Source: Liolophura sinensis (Eukaryota > Mollusca > Polyplacophora > Chitonida > Chitonidae). Taken from it: a stretch of 64,000 nt of DNA. Location of the stretch: contig NC_088303.1 in NCBI RefSeq assembly GCF_032854445.1, positions 7,015,501 to 7,079,500 of the forward strand, given 5' to 3'. A program made the position numbers and the translations under genes. Each line of letters starts with the position of its first letter. Position 1 is the stretch's first letter. Shown here piece by piece: positions 10,735 through 21,179 of this stretch. The notes beneath the pieces are model-generated. The model was not told the DNA's origin. It saw only the letters and a list, made by a program, of their open reading frames with translations, and searched no databases.

Positions 10735-11297
10735 CACTCCATATGTTCCCCACCCACCTCGGAGTGCCAACAAGAGCCTGAGCCTGGAAATACCCAGCAG
10801 GAAAGACATCAAGGACTCCATATGAGGTATACTCAAACAGATTGATTTATACCAAAGGTTAAATTCAGTCTACTCGATTGACCCATGAGCCACCGCCCCA
10901 AAGCGTAGTCCCGCAAACGATATTTAAGAAATAACATCTGTTGTCTAAATGATGTGCTATTATAGAGGAAATTGAGACCACGCAGAGGCAAGGCATGACC
11001 AAGCCCATTGATCGGACCGGGCCCATCCGACCTCCAGCGCCAAAGTGGCGTGTTGGGCGTGAGATTCTCGCAAGACCAACACGCCCTCAGCCACAAGGAT
11101 CCCGTCCTCGGAAATTACGGGTCGCACAACCCAGGGCAAACAGGTCGCTTTCCTGTTGCCTCTCACACAACCGAGAAGATGTGAGCCTGTTATATTCACC
11201 GGGCTCACACAGGAGAGCTCTAGGTTAGTCGACTTTTACGACAAGCTTGCCTAGAGGCCTGAGGTCCTATTCTTATCACACAAGAAATCAACGGGGG
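10735..11297 (-). repeat. LINE N1 5'UTR
   Basis: The same sequence is found upstream of ORF1 in three other copies here: 19384-20100 (+), 40290-41150 (-) and 52130-52434 (-). Landmarks on the coding strand are 'ggcaagcttgtc', 'ctagagctctc', 'cccggtgaatataa', 'gaggacgggatcc' and 'gtgttggtcttgcgag'. The shared start marks the family's 5' end and shows N1 is not 5'-truncated. It presumably holds an internal promoter, as in I-like elements. Confidence 0.8.
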
Positions 11298-11961
11298 ATG
11301 ATGGATTGCAAAAACACAGTCGTACGAAGGGTTTGTTGGATGTGCTTTAAGCTTTGTAGCCTATTGAAGGCTCAATTTTATACGCGTGTGATGTAAAGAA
11401 GGCTCGTTAGCCTCAACGTGTAAACTCTCTACTGGTAAAGTTCTAAAAGCACCAAGGCCGAGCCTCAAACCCCGGTGATGGTCTGGATCCAACATTTTGA
11501 GATTTGATTCTCTAACGGAACAGTAAATGATGGACCTATAGTCCAATTTATACCTCACCAGAGGACGATGAAAATTAAGTCAAACTGGTCGGTCAGTACC
11601 CCAATCGGTGCTAGACACGACCTTAATTATATCGAGAGCCTATGTACATTTAGCTTTAAGCATATTTATATGAGATATAAAAGATACTTTCTTATCAAAT
11701 ATAACCCTCGGGGTCTGGATGGAAATTCCCTTGATTACAAAAATGCATACCGAAGATTTTGGACGTTGAAAATATCAAACATTTGGCAACTGCCCATTTG
11801 TCGAGTCAAAGATGCAGTTGCCGCTGGATGTTATTCATATTTTATAGCATATGAAGAACTCATCTACATATAAAGAATAGTCACAGCCAGATGTCAATGT
11901 TTTAGCCAAAGTATTAATTTTGATGCTAAACAGTGTTGGTGAAACGGTACTGCCCTGGGGC
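11298..11961 (-). pseudogene. LINE N2, 5' part: RT palm to thumb
   Basis: On the minus strand the segment runs from the PQGS-like motif B region ('TVSPTLFSIKINTLAKTL' in pieces), through a degraded SLYVDE motif C, to CTKALDIIKVVSSTDWG and LKMLDPDHHRGLRLGLGAF, then FRTLPVESLHVEANEPSL. Aspartate YVDD has become YVDE. This is the 5'-truncated start of N2; the rest is at 4713-5915 beyond N1. The 11361-11558 stretch preserves the thumb segment deleted from N1. Confidence 0.8.
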
Positions 11962-12700
11962 TGTTCAGCTATTTAAAAATAAATTATAGCCGAAACATTA
12001 TCATCTGCCACAGAGGGTTCTTTATATGCGGACGATTTCCTGATATGCTACCAAAGTAAAAATTTGAATAGTATTGAACGTCAGCTGCAGCTTTGTCTCA
12101 GTAAGATCGAGAATTGGGCAAAGTAAAACGGCTTTAGATTTTCAACATCTAAGACCGTCGGTATGCATTTTTTGTACCCTGAACTGAAATTTTGTGGAAA
12201 AACAGATTAAAATTGTAGGCGAAACTAAATTTTTGGGCATAATATTCGATAATCGAGTATCTTTTATATCGCAAATAACAATTAAACCTGGCCTCTGGTC
12301 AAGTCGAAATTAGACTGTAAGGACATCATTTACGGTTCAGCTAAGAAATCGTATATAAAAATGTCTGATCCTGTCCATCACCAAGGGTTGAGGCTCAGCC
12401 TTGGTGCTTTTTAAAGCTCACCAGTAGAGAGTTTATACGTTGAGGCAAATAAGCTTTCTTTATATAACAGACGTATGAAACCGAGCATTCAATATGCTAC
12501 AAAGCTTAAACCTCATCAAACAAACCCTGTATTTATAACCCATCACATGTACACAGATGTAATAAATGTCTCAATAAGATCCCTTCGTTCGCGAGCATAT
12601 TTGAATCTTACATCAAGCTAGACGAAATAGCTTCGGTGTCTTTTCCGGAGTTCACGTTCCGGGCTTTTTCCACAACCTAAACTGAGGCAGTAATAGAAAG
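11962..12700 (+). pseudogene. LINE N3, right part: RT motif C to thumb/RNase H border
   Basis: The plus strand reads ATEGSLYADDFLICYQSKNL (YADD at 12025-12036), NSIERQLQLCLSKIENWAK, a stop, NGFRFSTSKTVGMHF, then after frameshifts YPELKFCGK and, near 12380, HHQGLRLSLGAF, and NRRMKPSIQYATKLKPHQTN. It joins in register with the RT sequence that stopped at 4712, so both belong to one element. The RNase H domain is not found, and homology fades near 12700. Confidence 0.8.
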
Positions 12701-14311
12701 AAAAGAGGCTTTTAGTTATGATATCTACGCCGGAATTCTTCTGAGGAGACCTCTTAGACAGAAGCCGGGGTAGTCATTTTAAAGTCAATAGCACCAGTTG
12801 GTATACAATTTTTCTCTCTGGGACACAAGTGTCGACACAGTCGCCGGACATTGACAGCAGTCAAACGGTGCAAGTAATAACACGCTAAAAAGGTAATCGG
12901 GGAAATGTGAGCTTGACTTATCTAATCCAGTCTTAAAAGATGACCTGTCTTTCAGTCTTACAGCCATGTGGCCCAGCACAGTACAGTCAATCGCCTTAAT
13001 ACAGGAAGCCGTTACGGTACAGTGTAGGTATATTTTCGCTGTTCCATTTTCACAAGTAGGGGATTTATTTTGCAGTGGTGTAGGTGGTAAATGTATTATC
13101 TATTAATACTGACATCGGATTCGTTCTTTAACTCAAGCAGCATTGTACGTACTTACTTGTGGTAACAGTCCACAGGTAAGTTCCGTTTGCTTACATGTTA
13201 ACGTTTTGCCTCACAGCGGTTTTGTCTCTAAATCTACGAGCCCAAAAAGCCGCGGGGCCTGATTATTCTTGTCGAGGCAAATTCCTGATGGGAGTTGACC
13301 CATGAAATATCTCCTAAAACTGACAAACAGCTGATAAGGGTAATCCAAACTCCCCCAGTCAGCGGGGCGGTTAGACAGGACGTTTTACTACTTTGTGCAT
13401 CCGTCTCCATTTCCTGAAAAACACACAAACTTAAGCGAGAATTAAAGTTACTGCTACAAACTGATACCACTTAACACGTGGGAAAAAAGGCAGCCCAAAG
13501 GAGCAAAAGAGATTATTTGAAAAAGCAGGGGATTGCATTCGTAACTTGATACTAGCAACATAAGCGGACGTTTTCCATATGTGATACCCAGTTTCTTGAG
13601 GACCATGGGTCTGGTGGGAAGATGTGTATGTCATGCGTGAGACTGAATTGAAACACCCTTTAACGGACTACGAATGGTAAATGAATGTCGCACATGACGC
13701 TTATGTGAGTCAGTAACTTATCACATTGACCGGTAGTTTGCCCCTGGCACACCAATTGTTAAGAATGGCGTTGAGCAACAGTGCTGTTAATAAAAAAGCT
13801 TTCTAATATAATTAAAAACGTACAGCATAGAGAGTAAGCATCAGAGCAGCGACGAGAGTGCCATAGCTCGTAAGTGGTCAAACGTAGTCGGTGAAACTCG
13901 GCATCCTTGTCAGTTTACCTCAATCGGAGGTTTACTTTCACAGTTCATGTAAATGCAACAAAAATGGCAATTTACACGCCCCCTATAACCATAGTTTCCT
14001 GAGCTTCAGAGGAAAACTAGTTACATACAGACAGAAAACATTAAGGGAACAAATATACATGAAAGAAAAAATTGATTCAACAGAAAGCAAACAAACAAAA
14101 ACAGGTCAAACGATTTTCAGAGAGACAACCGTGGCCACAGTGCATAATTTAAAATATAATTTAGGCAGTTTTGTAGAATAACAGCTACGTGTAATTGCAA
14201 AAATGCAAACAGCAAAACAATAATCGTATACATGGATTTTAGCCCTCGAGTGGATCACCTTTGGATTAATCATATATTCTTTCGTACAGCTTTAAACATT
14301 ATTATATACAG
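12701..14311. other. Noncoding, with one diverged block-delta copy at 12895-12965
   Basis: At 12895-12965 'ggggaaatgtgagcttgact' and 'cttaaaagatgacctgtc' repeat the delta block seen at 23600, 29965 and 41270. The rest shows no SINE or LINE signature. An open plus-strand frame at 13891-14181 (96 codons) has no recognisable domain, and its lysine/threonine-rich end suggests chance. Confidence 0.4.
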
Positions 14312-14365
14312 CATGTATACTTGGGGTTTTACGTCGTTCTTAATAATTTTTCAGTCAAATGAAAT
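14312..14365 (-). repeat. SINE-B 3' fragment
   Basis: 'cttggggttttacgtcgttc' followed by 'aataatttttcagtcaaatga' is the reverse complement of the SINE-B 3' end seen at 2375-2424. Confidence 0.65.
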
Positions 14366-14924
14366 TAAATGAACATTATTTAATCCATCATTTAGTCAAA
14401 ACAACAAATAGCTCGAACTTCATAGATCTATCTGGATAACAGAATCACAAATGATGTTCAAATATGCCTTTTGTCCCAAAATGACAGAAGAAACTTTCCT
14501 GACTTCCGAGCTGAATGCGACTAAATAAACAAGAGCAAAACTAACTGTACAACAGCAAGGATACATCTGGTAATTTGGAAAAAACGGAAGTCCGTAGACG
14601 TGTCTTGGTTGTAAACGGCCAAACTTTGTCCTAACGAGTAAGGGTTTTTTTTTTCTCATTTATACAGAAATCAGTGATGTAGTAAAGACTGCGGAAACGA
14701 GAGATTTTAACATCTTTAATGGTTGTAAAGCCAGGATTGATTTGCCGACAAAAAATCGCTCGCGCACACTCATTAAAGAAAATGGTTGACAATATGTTTG
14801 ATCGTTACTTTCTCATAGCATGCTGTGGCAAAGCATTGCAAGGCGTCAGGTTTAAAAGAATCAGTATATTATTTGCTAGCCATCACTCTCATCTTGTTTG
14901 GATGTTTGATGTTTGATGCGTGTT
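14366..14924. other. No recognisable gene; weak repeat with 940-1010
   Basis: The interval 14570-14640 resembles 940-1010 ('gaagtccgtagacgtgtctt'-like wording). It is otherwise noncoding. Confidence 0.3.
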
Positions 14925-15102
14925 TTACGCCATGCTCAAGAATATTTCACTTATACGACGGCGGCCAGCAGTATGGTGGGTGGAAACCGGGCACAGCCCG
15001 GGGGAACCCACGACCATCCGCAGTTTGGTGCCAGACCTTCTCACGTACGGCCCGAGAGGAAGCCAGCATGAGCTGGACTTGAACTCACAGCGACCGCTGT
15101 GT
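14925..15102 (-). repeat. SINE-A, 5'-truncated copy
   Basis: On the minus strand the copy starts near the B box ('gtgagttcaagtccagctca') and runs through 'cggccgtacgtgag', 'accctgcg...ggatggtcgtggg' and 'cataatactg' to 'aagtgaaatattcttgagca'. The A-box head is absent. It abuts a (GAGT)n tract at 15098-15127. Confidence 0.85.
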
Positions 15103-15127
15103 GAGTGAGTGAGTGAGTGAGTGAGTG
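15098..15127 (+). repeat. (GAGT)n microsatellite
   Basis: About seven tandem GAGT units next to the SINE-A copy. Confidence 0.85.
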
Positions 15128-15581
15128 GGTCAATAGTAACACCTTCTCTGTATGCGACTACAGCGCAATCATTAATAGCCAATATAGATCGAGTCCTATC
15201 AGTATTAAAGCTTTCAGAATAGTATTTCTTTTGCAACAAAACATTCGTTTTGCATATCCAATGCTTCCTACGACCAGACCAGTTTGTTACTTATACATGG
15301 TTAATGCTCAATACTTACACTTTCTAAAAATTGCAAATTGTGCTGTGAAAATTAGAATACCTTTTAAAAATATACGAGGAACAAATGAGCTTGTTGAATA
15401 TATGTTGTCTTTCTTTTGTACAGGCGTATCAAATACTTCAGAAATAAACCAATTACGCCTGGTCACATGATTTTACGGGTAGGCGGTCTTCAACTGCTTT
15501 GTTTTAAACAAACATTGAAAAATGAAAAAACACAAGCTTTTGTTTCCAGGAAAGTATCCATGAGAAAACCAAATTTGCATA
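15128..15581. other. No recognisable feature
   Basis: A plus-strand open frame of 117 codons at 15117-15470 overlaps the GAGT tract and has no domain character. Nothing else was seen. Confidence 0.35.
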
Positions 15582-17100
15582 TACTATCCAAAAAAAGAAA
15601 CGCATAACCCGGTTTTTTGCGGAGGTGATGCAGCTTTTCAATTATGCATAACTAAATAAGAATTGCTATTCTGCAAATATTTTTTACACAGATTAAGGAA
15701 GGGACCATATCTAGACAACTTGAGGTAAGACACTCACAATGAGTCTCCCATTTGAGTGGAATGTCAGTATCTGTTGTGACCACCACGGGCACGAATAACA
15801 GTTCTGACACGCCTTGTCATGGACTGGATGAGACGCTGGATAGAGGCCTGGGGAATGTTCTGCCACTCCTCCTGCAAACATGCAACTTGCTCTTGAAGCG
15901 TTTGGGGTTGAGGTTGACGTTGGCGTAGACGTCGATCAAGTTCATCTCAGAGATGCTCAATTGGGTTAAGATCCGGGGAACGGGACGGCCAGGGTAGCAC
16001 ATTTACATTGTTTTCGGCGAGGCAGTCCCTTGTGACACGTGCCGTGTGCGGTCTGGCGTTGTCCTGCTGGAACAACTCCCGCTGAACGTCAATGACAGGT
16101 AAGAGGTGTGGCTGCAGGATGGTGTCTCGGTAGCGTACGGCCGTAAGATTTCCCTGAACGTGGACAAGATTTGTACGACCAGTATACGATGTTGCTGCCC
16201 ACATCATCACACTCCCTCCAACAAATCTGTCCACTTGGCGTACGCAGTTAGGGGCATAACGTTCGTGAGCACGTCTGTAAACCCGGTTTCTACCATCACG
16301 TCTCTGCAATAGGAATCTGGACTCATCACTGAACCAAATGCGTCGCCAGTTGCGTAGATTCCATGCAGTCACGTTGTTACACCATCGGAGGCGATTGGCG
16401 CGATGGTGAGGACACAGCACGATCCCAACATATGGCCTCCTGACTCTCAGTCCATGTTCCCTCAGCCTGTTCCGCGCTGTCTGACCTGATATCCTCCTCA
16501 GTCCCGGTATGCTGGCTGCTGTGCTTTCAGCTGTAGCACAACGGTCACGCAAATGGAGGACCCTTATGTAGCGATCTTGGGCTGCTGTAGTGACACGTGG
16601 TCGACCTGAACGCCGACGGTCATTTGTTGTCCCAGTATTGTTGTAGCGGGCAGCAAGCCGTGAAATCGTGCTCTGGCTGACGTGTAGACGCCTAGAAATG
16701 GACGATTGGGACTCTCCAGCTTGAAGTCTTCCAATGGCAATATTTCTTGTGACAGTGTCAAGACGTGGCATGTTGAATCAGCTTGAAAACACCACTTGAA
16801 AGACGCCGATTTCCGGCCCGAAGTTGCGGTTTTATAGTCACACACTGCATGCTTTCCATGCGTAAGTTCGGCGTGTAAGACTGCATGTGATGCAGTGTGG
16901 TGCTGTATTTTTTACTTCTTCCAAAAACGGCCTCCAAACTCAACATTTTCAACCAAGAAATGTTTTGAGGAATAAAATGTGTGCTAACTGTGACTATTAA
17001 CAATATTAAAACACATTTTGCTCATGAAATGAAGACAAAATGTATTTATTTCATTTTAAAATAGAACAAAACACCTATGCGTTTCTTTTTTTGGATAGTA
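15582..17100 (-). mobile_element. Tc1-like DNA transposon with perfect 25-bp terminal inverted repeats
   Basis: The element is 1519 bp. The ends 15582-15606 and 17076-17100 are exact reverse complements over 25 bp (starting TACTATCC and ending ACGCATA). A TA dinucleotide lies on each side (15580-15581 and 17101-17102), the Tc1/mariner target duplication. Inside is one minus-strand transposase gene. Perfect ends and a nearly open gene indicate a recent arrival compared with the LINEs here. A short internal hairpin (cacactgcat...atgcagtgtg) lies at 16846-16905. Confidence 0.92.
15764..16771 (-). pseudogene. Tc1-like transposase, interrupted by one stop codon
   Basis: The 336-codon frame is open except for a TGA at 15947-15949, where the family has Trp (NPIEHLW becomes NPIEHL stop). 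The transposase binds the transposon ends and cuts and pastes it through TA sites. Residues 1-60 form helix-turn-helix DNA-binding sequence (VTRNIAIGRLQAGESQSSIS, then SQSTISRLAARY), followed by a GRPR clamp at 56-59. The catalytic triad is D149 (WFSDESRF), D237 (QQDNARPH) and E272 (NPIEH), with 34 residues between D237 and E272: DD34E, as in Tc1. The GGS motif (GGSVMMW) is at 185-191. Total length of about 335 is normal for the family. A single read-through or reversion would leave the family's normal frame, so the loss is recent. Confidence 0.92.
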
Positions 17101-17102
17101 TA

Positions 17103-17784
17103 TTTTAATGTTAAATGTTATAGTATACTGAGAGGATTTGCTGGTTTTATAATTAATTACACCTTGGTTACACCGGTTTATTCTACAAATAAAATTTACC
17201 TTTTTAATATAGTTAAAACGTAATACGTATGCGTGTAATCAGTAGATGGATAAATTTTACTGTTGCAGAATGCTAACAACAAACATTATATTTTGGAAGG
17301 TAGAAACCATTTGCTCGACTCTTCATATTCGTTTTAATATAAGCCTCACTTACATTCCAAACCGCTTCGAACGTCCGCATCAAAGTCTGGAGCCCCATAT
17401 TCAAGCCAAAGACCATAAAAATCATAGAAGGGCACTCGTTGCTGCCTCGCTTGCCCCTCAGAACTCACAGATTAGAGCAGAAAACTGGACTGGTTGACTG
17501 GACTAGCCCTGAAGCAAGAACACACAGCAGGCCTATACATACACTTACCTTGTGACTTTTACCTAAAGCATAAACACATATATATCGCTGCACTGTAACT
17601 GATTTTTTTTTTGATTTTTTTTGGTGGGGGGAGGGGGGCAAATATATCATTATAACATTAAGGCATCCAGATGGTACTTTTTTATACGTTCTTAATAGAT
17701 GGTGGTGTCGGTGTTAAAATATTGAAAGTACAGATTAAGAACGCCCCTTTGGAATTTCAGACATATAATAAACGGTTTTTCCTT
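17103..17784. other. Noncoding; T-rich and G-rich runs at 17600-17640
   Basis: A T9-GA-T8 run followed by GGTGGGGGGAGGGGGG at 17600-17640 is the only structure seen. The G-run could form a G-quadruplex on the plus strand. No gene is visible. Confidence 0.4.
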
Positions 17785-18150
17785 TCATAGTGGCAGGGAC
17801 ACACATTTCTCATAAACAAGACACTTCACATAGTTCACAGTGGTCGAATAATATTGGGTTACCAGGCACTTTACTAATTTCCCCAGCCTGTTATGGAAAG
17901 TGCTGTGAGCTATCGGCACCAAAATATGAAGCCTGTGTAAAGAAAGTGTCATATTAAATATCACGTGTTGTGAGAAAAAGAATTCCAAGAGCAGTGTTTG
18001 CTGAAAATGTTTGCTCTTTTCTTGAATTGAGCCAGCCCATACATTGAACACTGACAGATCTGTAGATGCTGACAGACGGCTCCCAGGCGATAATCACTTC
18101 ACAAGTCTCTGCTGTCCCAGACTGCAAATATAGCTCCTCCAACGGTGTAC
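17785..18150 (+). repeat. Noncoding repeat block alpha, copy 1
   Basis: It shares an ordered series of words with 27410-27690 and 32135-32420: 'actttactaatttcccc', 'gagctatcggcaccaaaata', 'gaagcctgtgtaaagaaa', 'atatcacgtgttgtgag', 'aagagcagtgtttgctga' and 'gaacactgaca'. Copies are visibly diverged and have no shared reading frame. Confidence 0.75.
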
Positions 18151-20157
18151 TGTAAAGGGCAAGCCTCTTCTACTCTGCCACAGTCTGTTGTGGTTACTTG
18201 TAAAGATTTTGATGTCGACTTCCTCGATGTAGAAAAGCGAGGATCGTGAACTTCCTTACGGGCAGAAATTATTCATTTCTATGACTGCCCGATCTTTGAA
18301 TCCCTGCCGATAGTATACCTTATGTTACGTTATATGGTCACGCGCATGCGCACTATTACATCTTAAGTCTTAGATGCTCAGCATTGTGTATAGTGGGTTA
18401 GGAACTGACTTTTACAAAATCGGAATGTTGAGTAATTTCCGTGTAATTGTTACAGGAGACAGCCCTGCTCTGACAATAAGTTGGTTTTCCGCCATGTGTC
18501 TCGTTAAGGCTGAGCTGGTCTGACATTTTACTGTTAATGATACCGTTACTCAAACGGAACATCATTTTGTGATTTGCGTCTGTATTTTTTTTAGATTAAG
18601 CATTTGTTAAAAATTCTCACGGTTTCTCATTCAAGTGAAGGATGGAATCTTTGCGAAATCTATGCCTTTCCCTTTTCACACGGACCTTTATTGTAATTTA
18701 ATAAATAATGGAATTTTTATTAGAAACAATTCTGCTTTTCTTCAAAATATGCATTAGAAAAACGAGTCCCAAAACTAATGTGCAGAAAAGGTGTCGTAGC
18801 TCATTCTATGTACTTGTTACAAACCATTACTTTACTCATGTAAGACAATACGTGTGAGACACACATGTATTTCCCTGTTTCAAATAAGTCGGGGAAGCTA
18901 CTCAGCTTTACACACTGATGTAAAAAGAGCTTGTCCGTAAGTGGAAAGTGTGCTAGCTTGACATAATACCACATATGTAATACACCACAACACGTTCAAG
19001 ATATTAATATTTCTAAAAGAATCTTGTCGACCAGTATCTAGGCGAAAACACCCAGGTAAAATATGGTGTCATGGTATATGCACCGCTATGACAGTGACTA
19101 ACGCGATGGGCTAAGCCGTACTGGATAATTGAGCTACAGTATATCTTTCCATCGTCGGCTAGAGCCCTTTTATGTCAATCTCGTACATGTATTGTGCATG
19201 TAAACCAGGCGATGATAATACGCAAACCAACCTGGTCCGCGGGACATTGATCCCTTCTAGACAGCCCCAGGTCACCCTTTAACATAGGATACCAACTGGC
19301 GTGCTATTTCGCCCCCTGGGAGTGCCAGTAATATCCGGTCACCGCGTCGACGCTTCAGACAGTTGTATAGGAACTACAGCTGCTTGCATAAAATCGTAAT
19401 CGTATTCCCCAGTGGGGAGAGAACAGAAGCCCTTCCGTCTGGGCCCGGTGAATATAATAGGCTAACATCATCTCCACTGTGTGAAAGGCAAGAAAGGAGC
19501 GACCTGTTTGCCGTGGGTTGCGACCCATAATCTCCGAGGACGGGATCCTGGTGGCTCAGGACGTGTTGGTCTTGCGAGATCCTCACGTCCAAAAAGACAC
19601 TTTGGCCCTTACCTGGAGAGGGACGCGAGGTAGGATGGGCCCGATCCGATGACTCAGCTTGGTTACGTCGTGCTTCTGCGTTGTCTCAATTTTCCACTTC
19701 AACAGTTTTTAGAGAATAAATGTTATTTCTCAAATTTCGATCTCGGAATTACGTGTTTAGCGGTGGCTCATGGGTCAGTCAATTAGTACGTGTCTGATGT
19801 GTGATCGTATTCATTGGGTGGGAGACAGAAGAACACGTGGTGGGGAATTGGGTTTGCTCATTAAGGCCATATAGTGAGTATACCTCATGTGGAGTCCTTG
19901 GTGTGTTTCCGTCTAGGTATCCCCAGGCTCAGGCGTCGCCCTTGCCGGCACTCCAGGGTGGGTGGGTTCGGGGCGTGGGGGGATGGGGGTGGGGTGATGG
20001 ATGTGAACACATGGGTAGAACATAGTATTATATATATCTGACATGTCTTCCCTAAATCTATCATGAACTGTATATATTAAATCTTCCTCTCAGCCGACAT
20101 CGTCAAGTGCCGATAAAAAGAGGAAACTAGAGGTTTTTGTTAGACGCTCTTGATAAG

Positions 20158-20415
20158 GATCTGTGGCGCAGTTGGTTAGCTCGTTAGTGCGGCGTAATAA
20201 CTCAGAAACCTCTTAACAATGCGGTCGCTGTGAGTTAAGCATAAGCTGGATTCCTCTCCGGCCGTATGTGGGAAGGTCTGACGGCAACTGGTGGATGGTC
20301 GTGGTTTTCCTCGGGGCTTTGCCAGTTTTCTCCCACCATAATGCTGGCCGCCGTCGTATAAGTGAAATATTCTCGAGTGCGGCGTAAATCACCAATCAAA
20401 TAAATAAATAAATAA
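20158..20415 (+). repeat. SINE-A copy inserted in LINE A
   Basis: The copy is full length with an A box (GTGGCGCAGTTGGTTAGC) and a 3' end 'cgtataagtgaaatattctc', closing in an AAATAAATAAATAAAT tail. The arm B version of this site (near 40105) reads straight through, so this insertion postdates the inverted duplication. Flanks 'ttgataag' and 'tttatcag' look like a worn target duplication. Confidence 0.88.
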
Positions 20416-20552
20416 ATTTATCAGAATAATGGACCGGAGAGTTGTCCGGTCTAAATTGTTCTCTGAACGAAAAGTGAACAAAAGCCGGGCTCGAAAATTT
20501 ATCCTTTTTGTCTTGACGAGAGCTCTTCAGGCTGCAGCAGGAAGATTAAAAA

Positions 20553-21179
20553 ATGAGATCCGGAGACATTCTCATTGAATGTTTCCGGGAACAACAGTCA
20601 GTAAATTTATTAACATTATACAAAATTTCCGACATGCCTCTTTTTACATCCCCTCCCAATTTCCTGAACAGCTGTCAGGGAATAATTCGTGACAGAGATC
20701 AAGAGATTAGTGACCTTTCAGAGGAAGAAATATGCTTGGAATTGAAATCACAGGGTGTCACCTGGGTGAAATACTTTACTACAAAGAAATCTGGTAACCT
20801 AGGTAAAATACATACATATCTCTTGACCTTCAATACTAAATCTCTTCCGTCGTATATCTATATTGGCTCGAATAGGGTTAATGTGGATCTATACATACCT
20901 AACCCTACACGTTGTTTTACTAGTAAAAAATATGGTCACGCCCAGGGCCAATTTAAAAATGAACTTGCTTCTTACTGTTGCAGCAGGGAAAGTCATGACT
21001 GTGTCGGCTGCAGTAGCACAGTTACAATTACTTTGGAGATAACACGGCCTCCTCTGAAGTCCGGCTTTTTTACGGAAAAACAAATAATCAATTTACAAAC
21101 TAAAAAACAACATATCTTGTTAGGAAGCCCGCAAACTGGTCTTACCCTCCAATACTTCACTTCAGACTTCGTTTGCTAA
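20553..21179 (+). pseudogene. LINE A copy ORF1 (gag-like) with ruined zinc knuckles
   Basis: The longest surviving frame has 208 codons. It starts RSGDILIECFREQQSVN, continues LSEEEICLELKSQGVTWVK and VDLYIPNPTRCFTSKKYGHA, and ends in knuckle remnants. The first knuckle reads CFTSKKYGHAQGQF, having lost two of its three cysteines; others read CCSRESHDCVGC. An ORF1 protein normally binds the LINE RNA; this one has lost key metal ligands. The frame remains long despite this, and its start is the first Met after an upstream TAA, downstream of the true ORF1 start. Confidence 0.8.

Larger units (their letters stand above)
5916..11297 (-). mobile_element. LINE N1, nearly full-length I/Nimb-like non-LTR retrotransposon
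   Basis: The element is about 5.4 kb and reads on the minus strand: 5'UTR (about 10735-11297), ORF1 with three CCHC knuckles (about 9380-10700), then ORF2 as APE endonuclease (8680-9350), linker (8115-8630), RT (7330-8060), RNase H (6560-7140), terminal zinc finger (6180-6510) and 3'UTR with an ATTC tail. The 11-bp repeat atgatggattg flanks it (5905-5915 and 11298-11308), so the insertion limits are certain. Domain order with RNase H places it in the I group (I/Nimb) rather than plain Jockey; the clade name is inferred. It is dead: two internal deletions in ORF2 and several stops. It sits inside N2, which sits inside N3. Confidence 0.85.

Noticed and set aside
11298-12700. Head-to-head LINE halves looking like a twin-priming inversion
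   Set aside because: Both halves cover the same RT region around motif C instead of adjacent regions, and each continues on the far side of the nested insertions. They are pieces of two different copies (N2 and N3).
14825-15239. Overlapping open frames of 85-104 codons
   Set aside because: They are translations of a SINE-A copy and a GAGT microsatellite.
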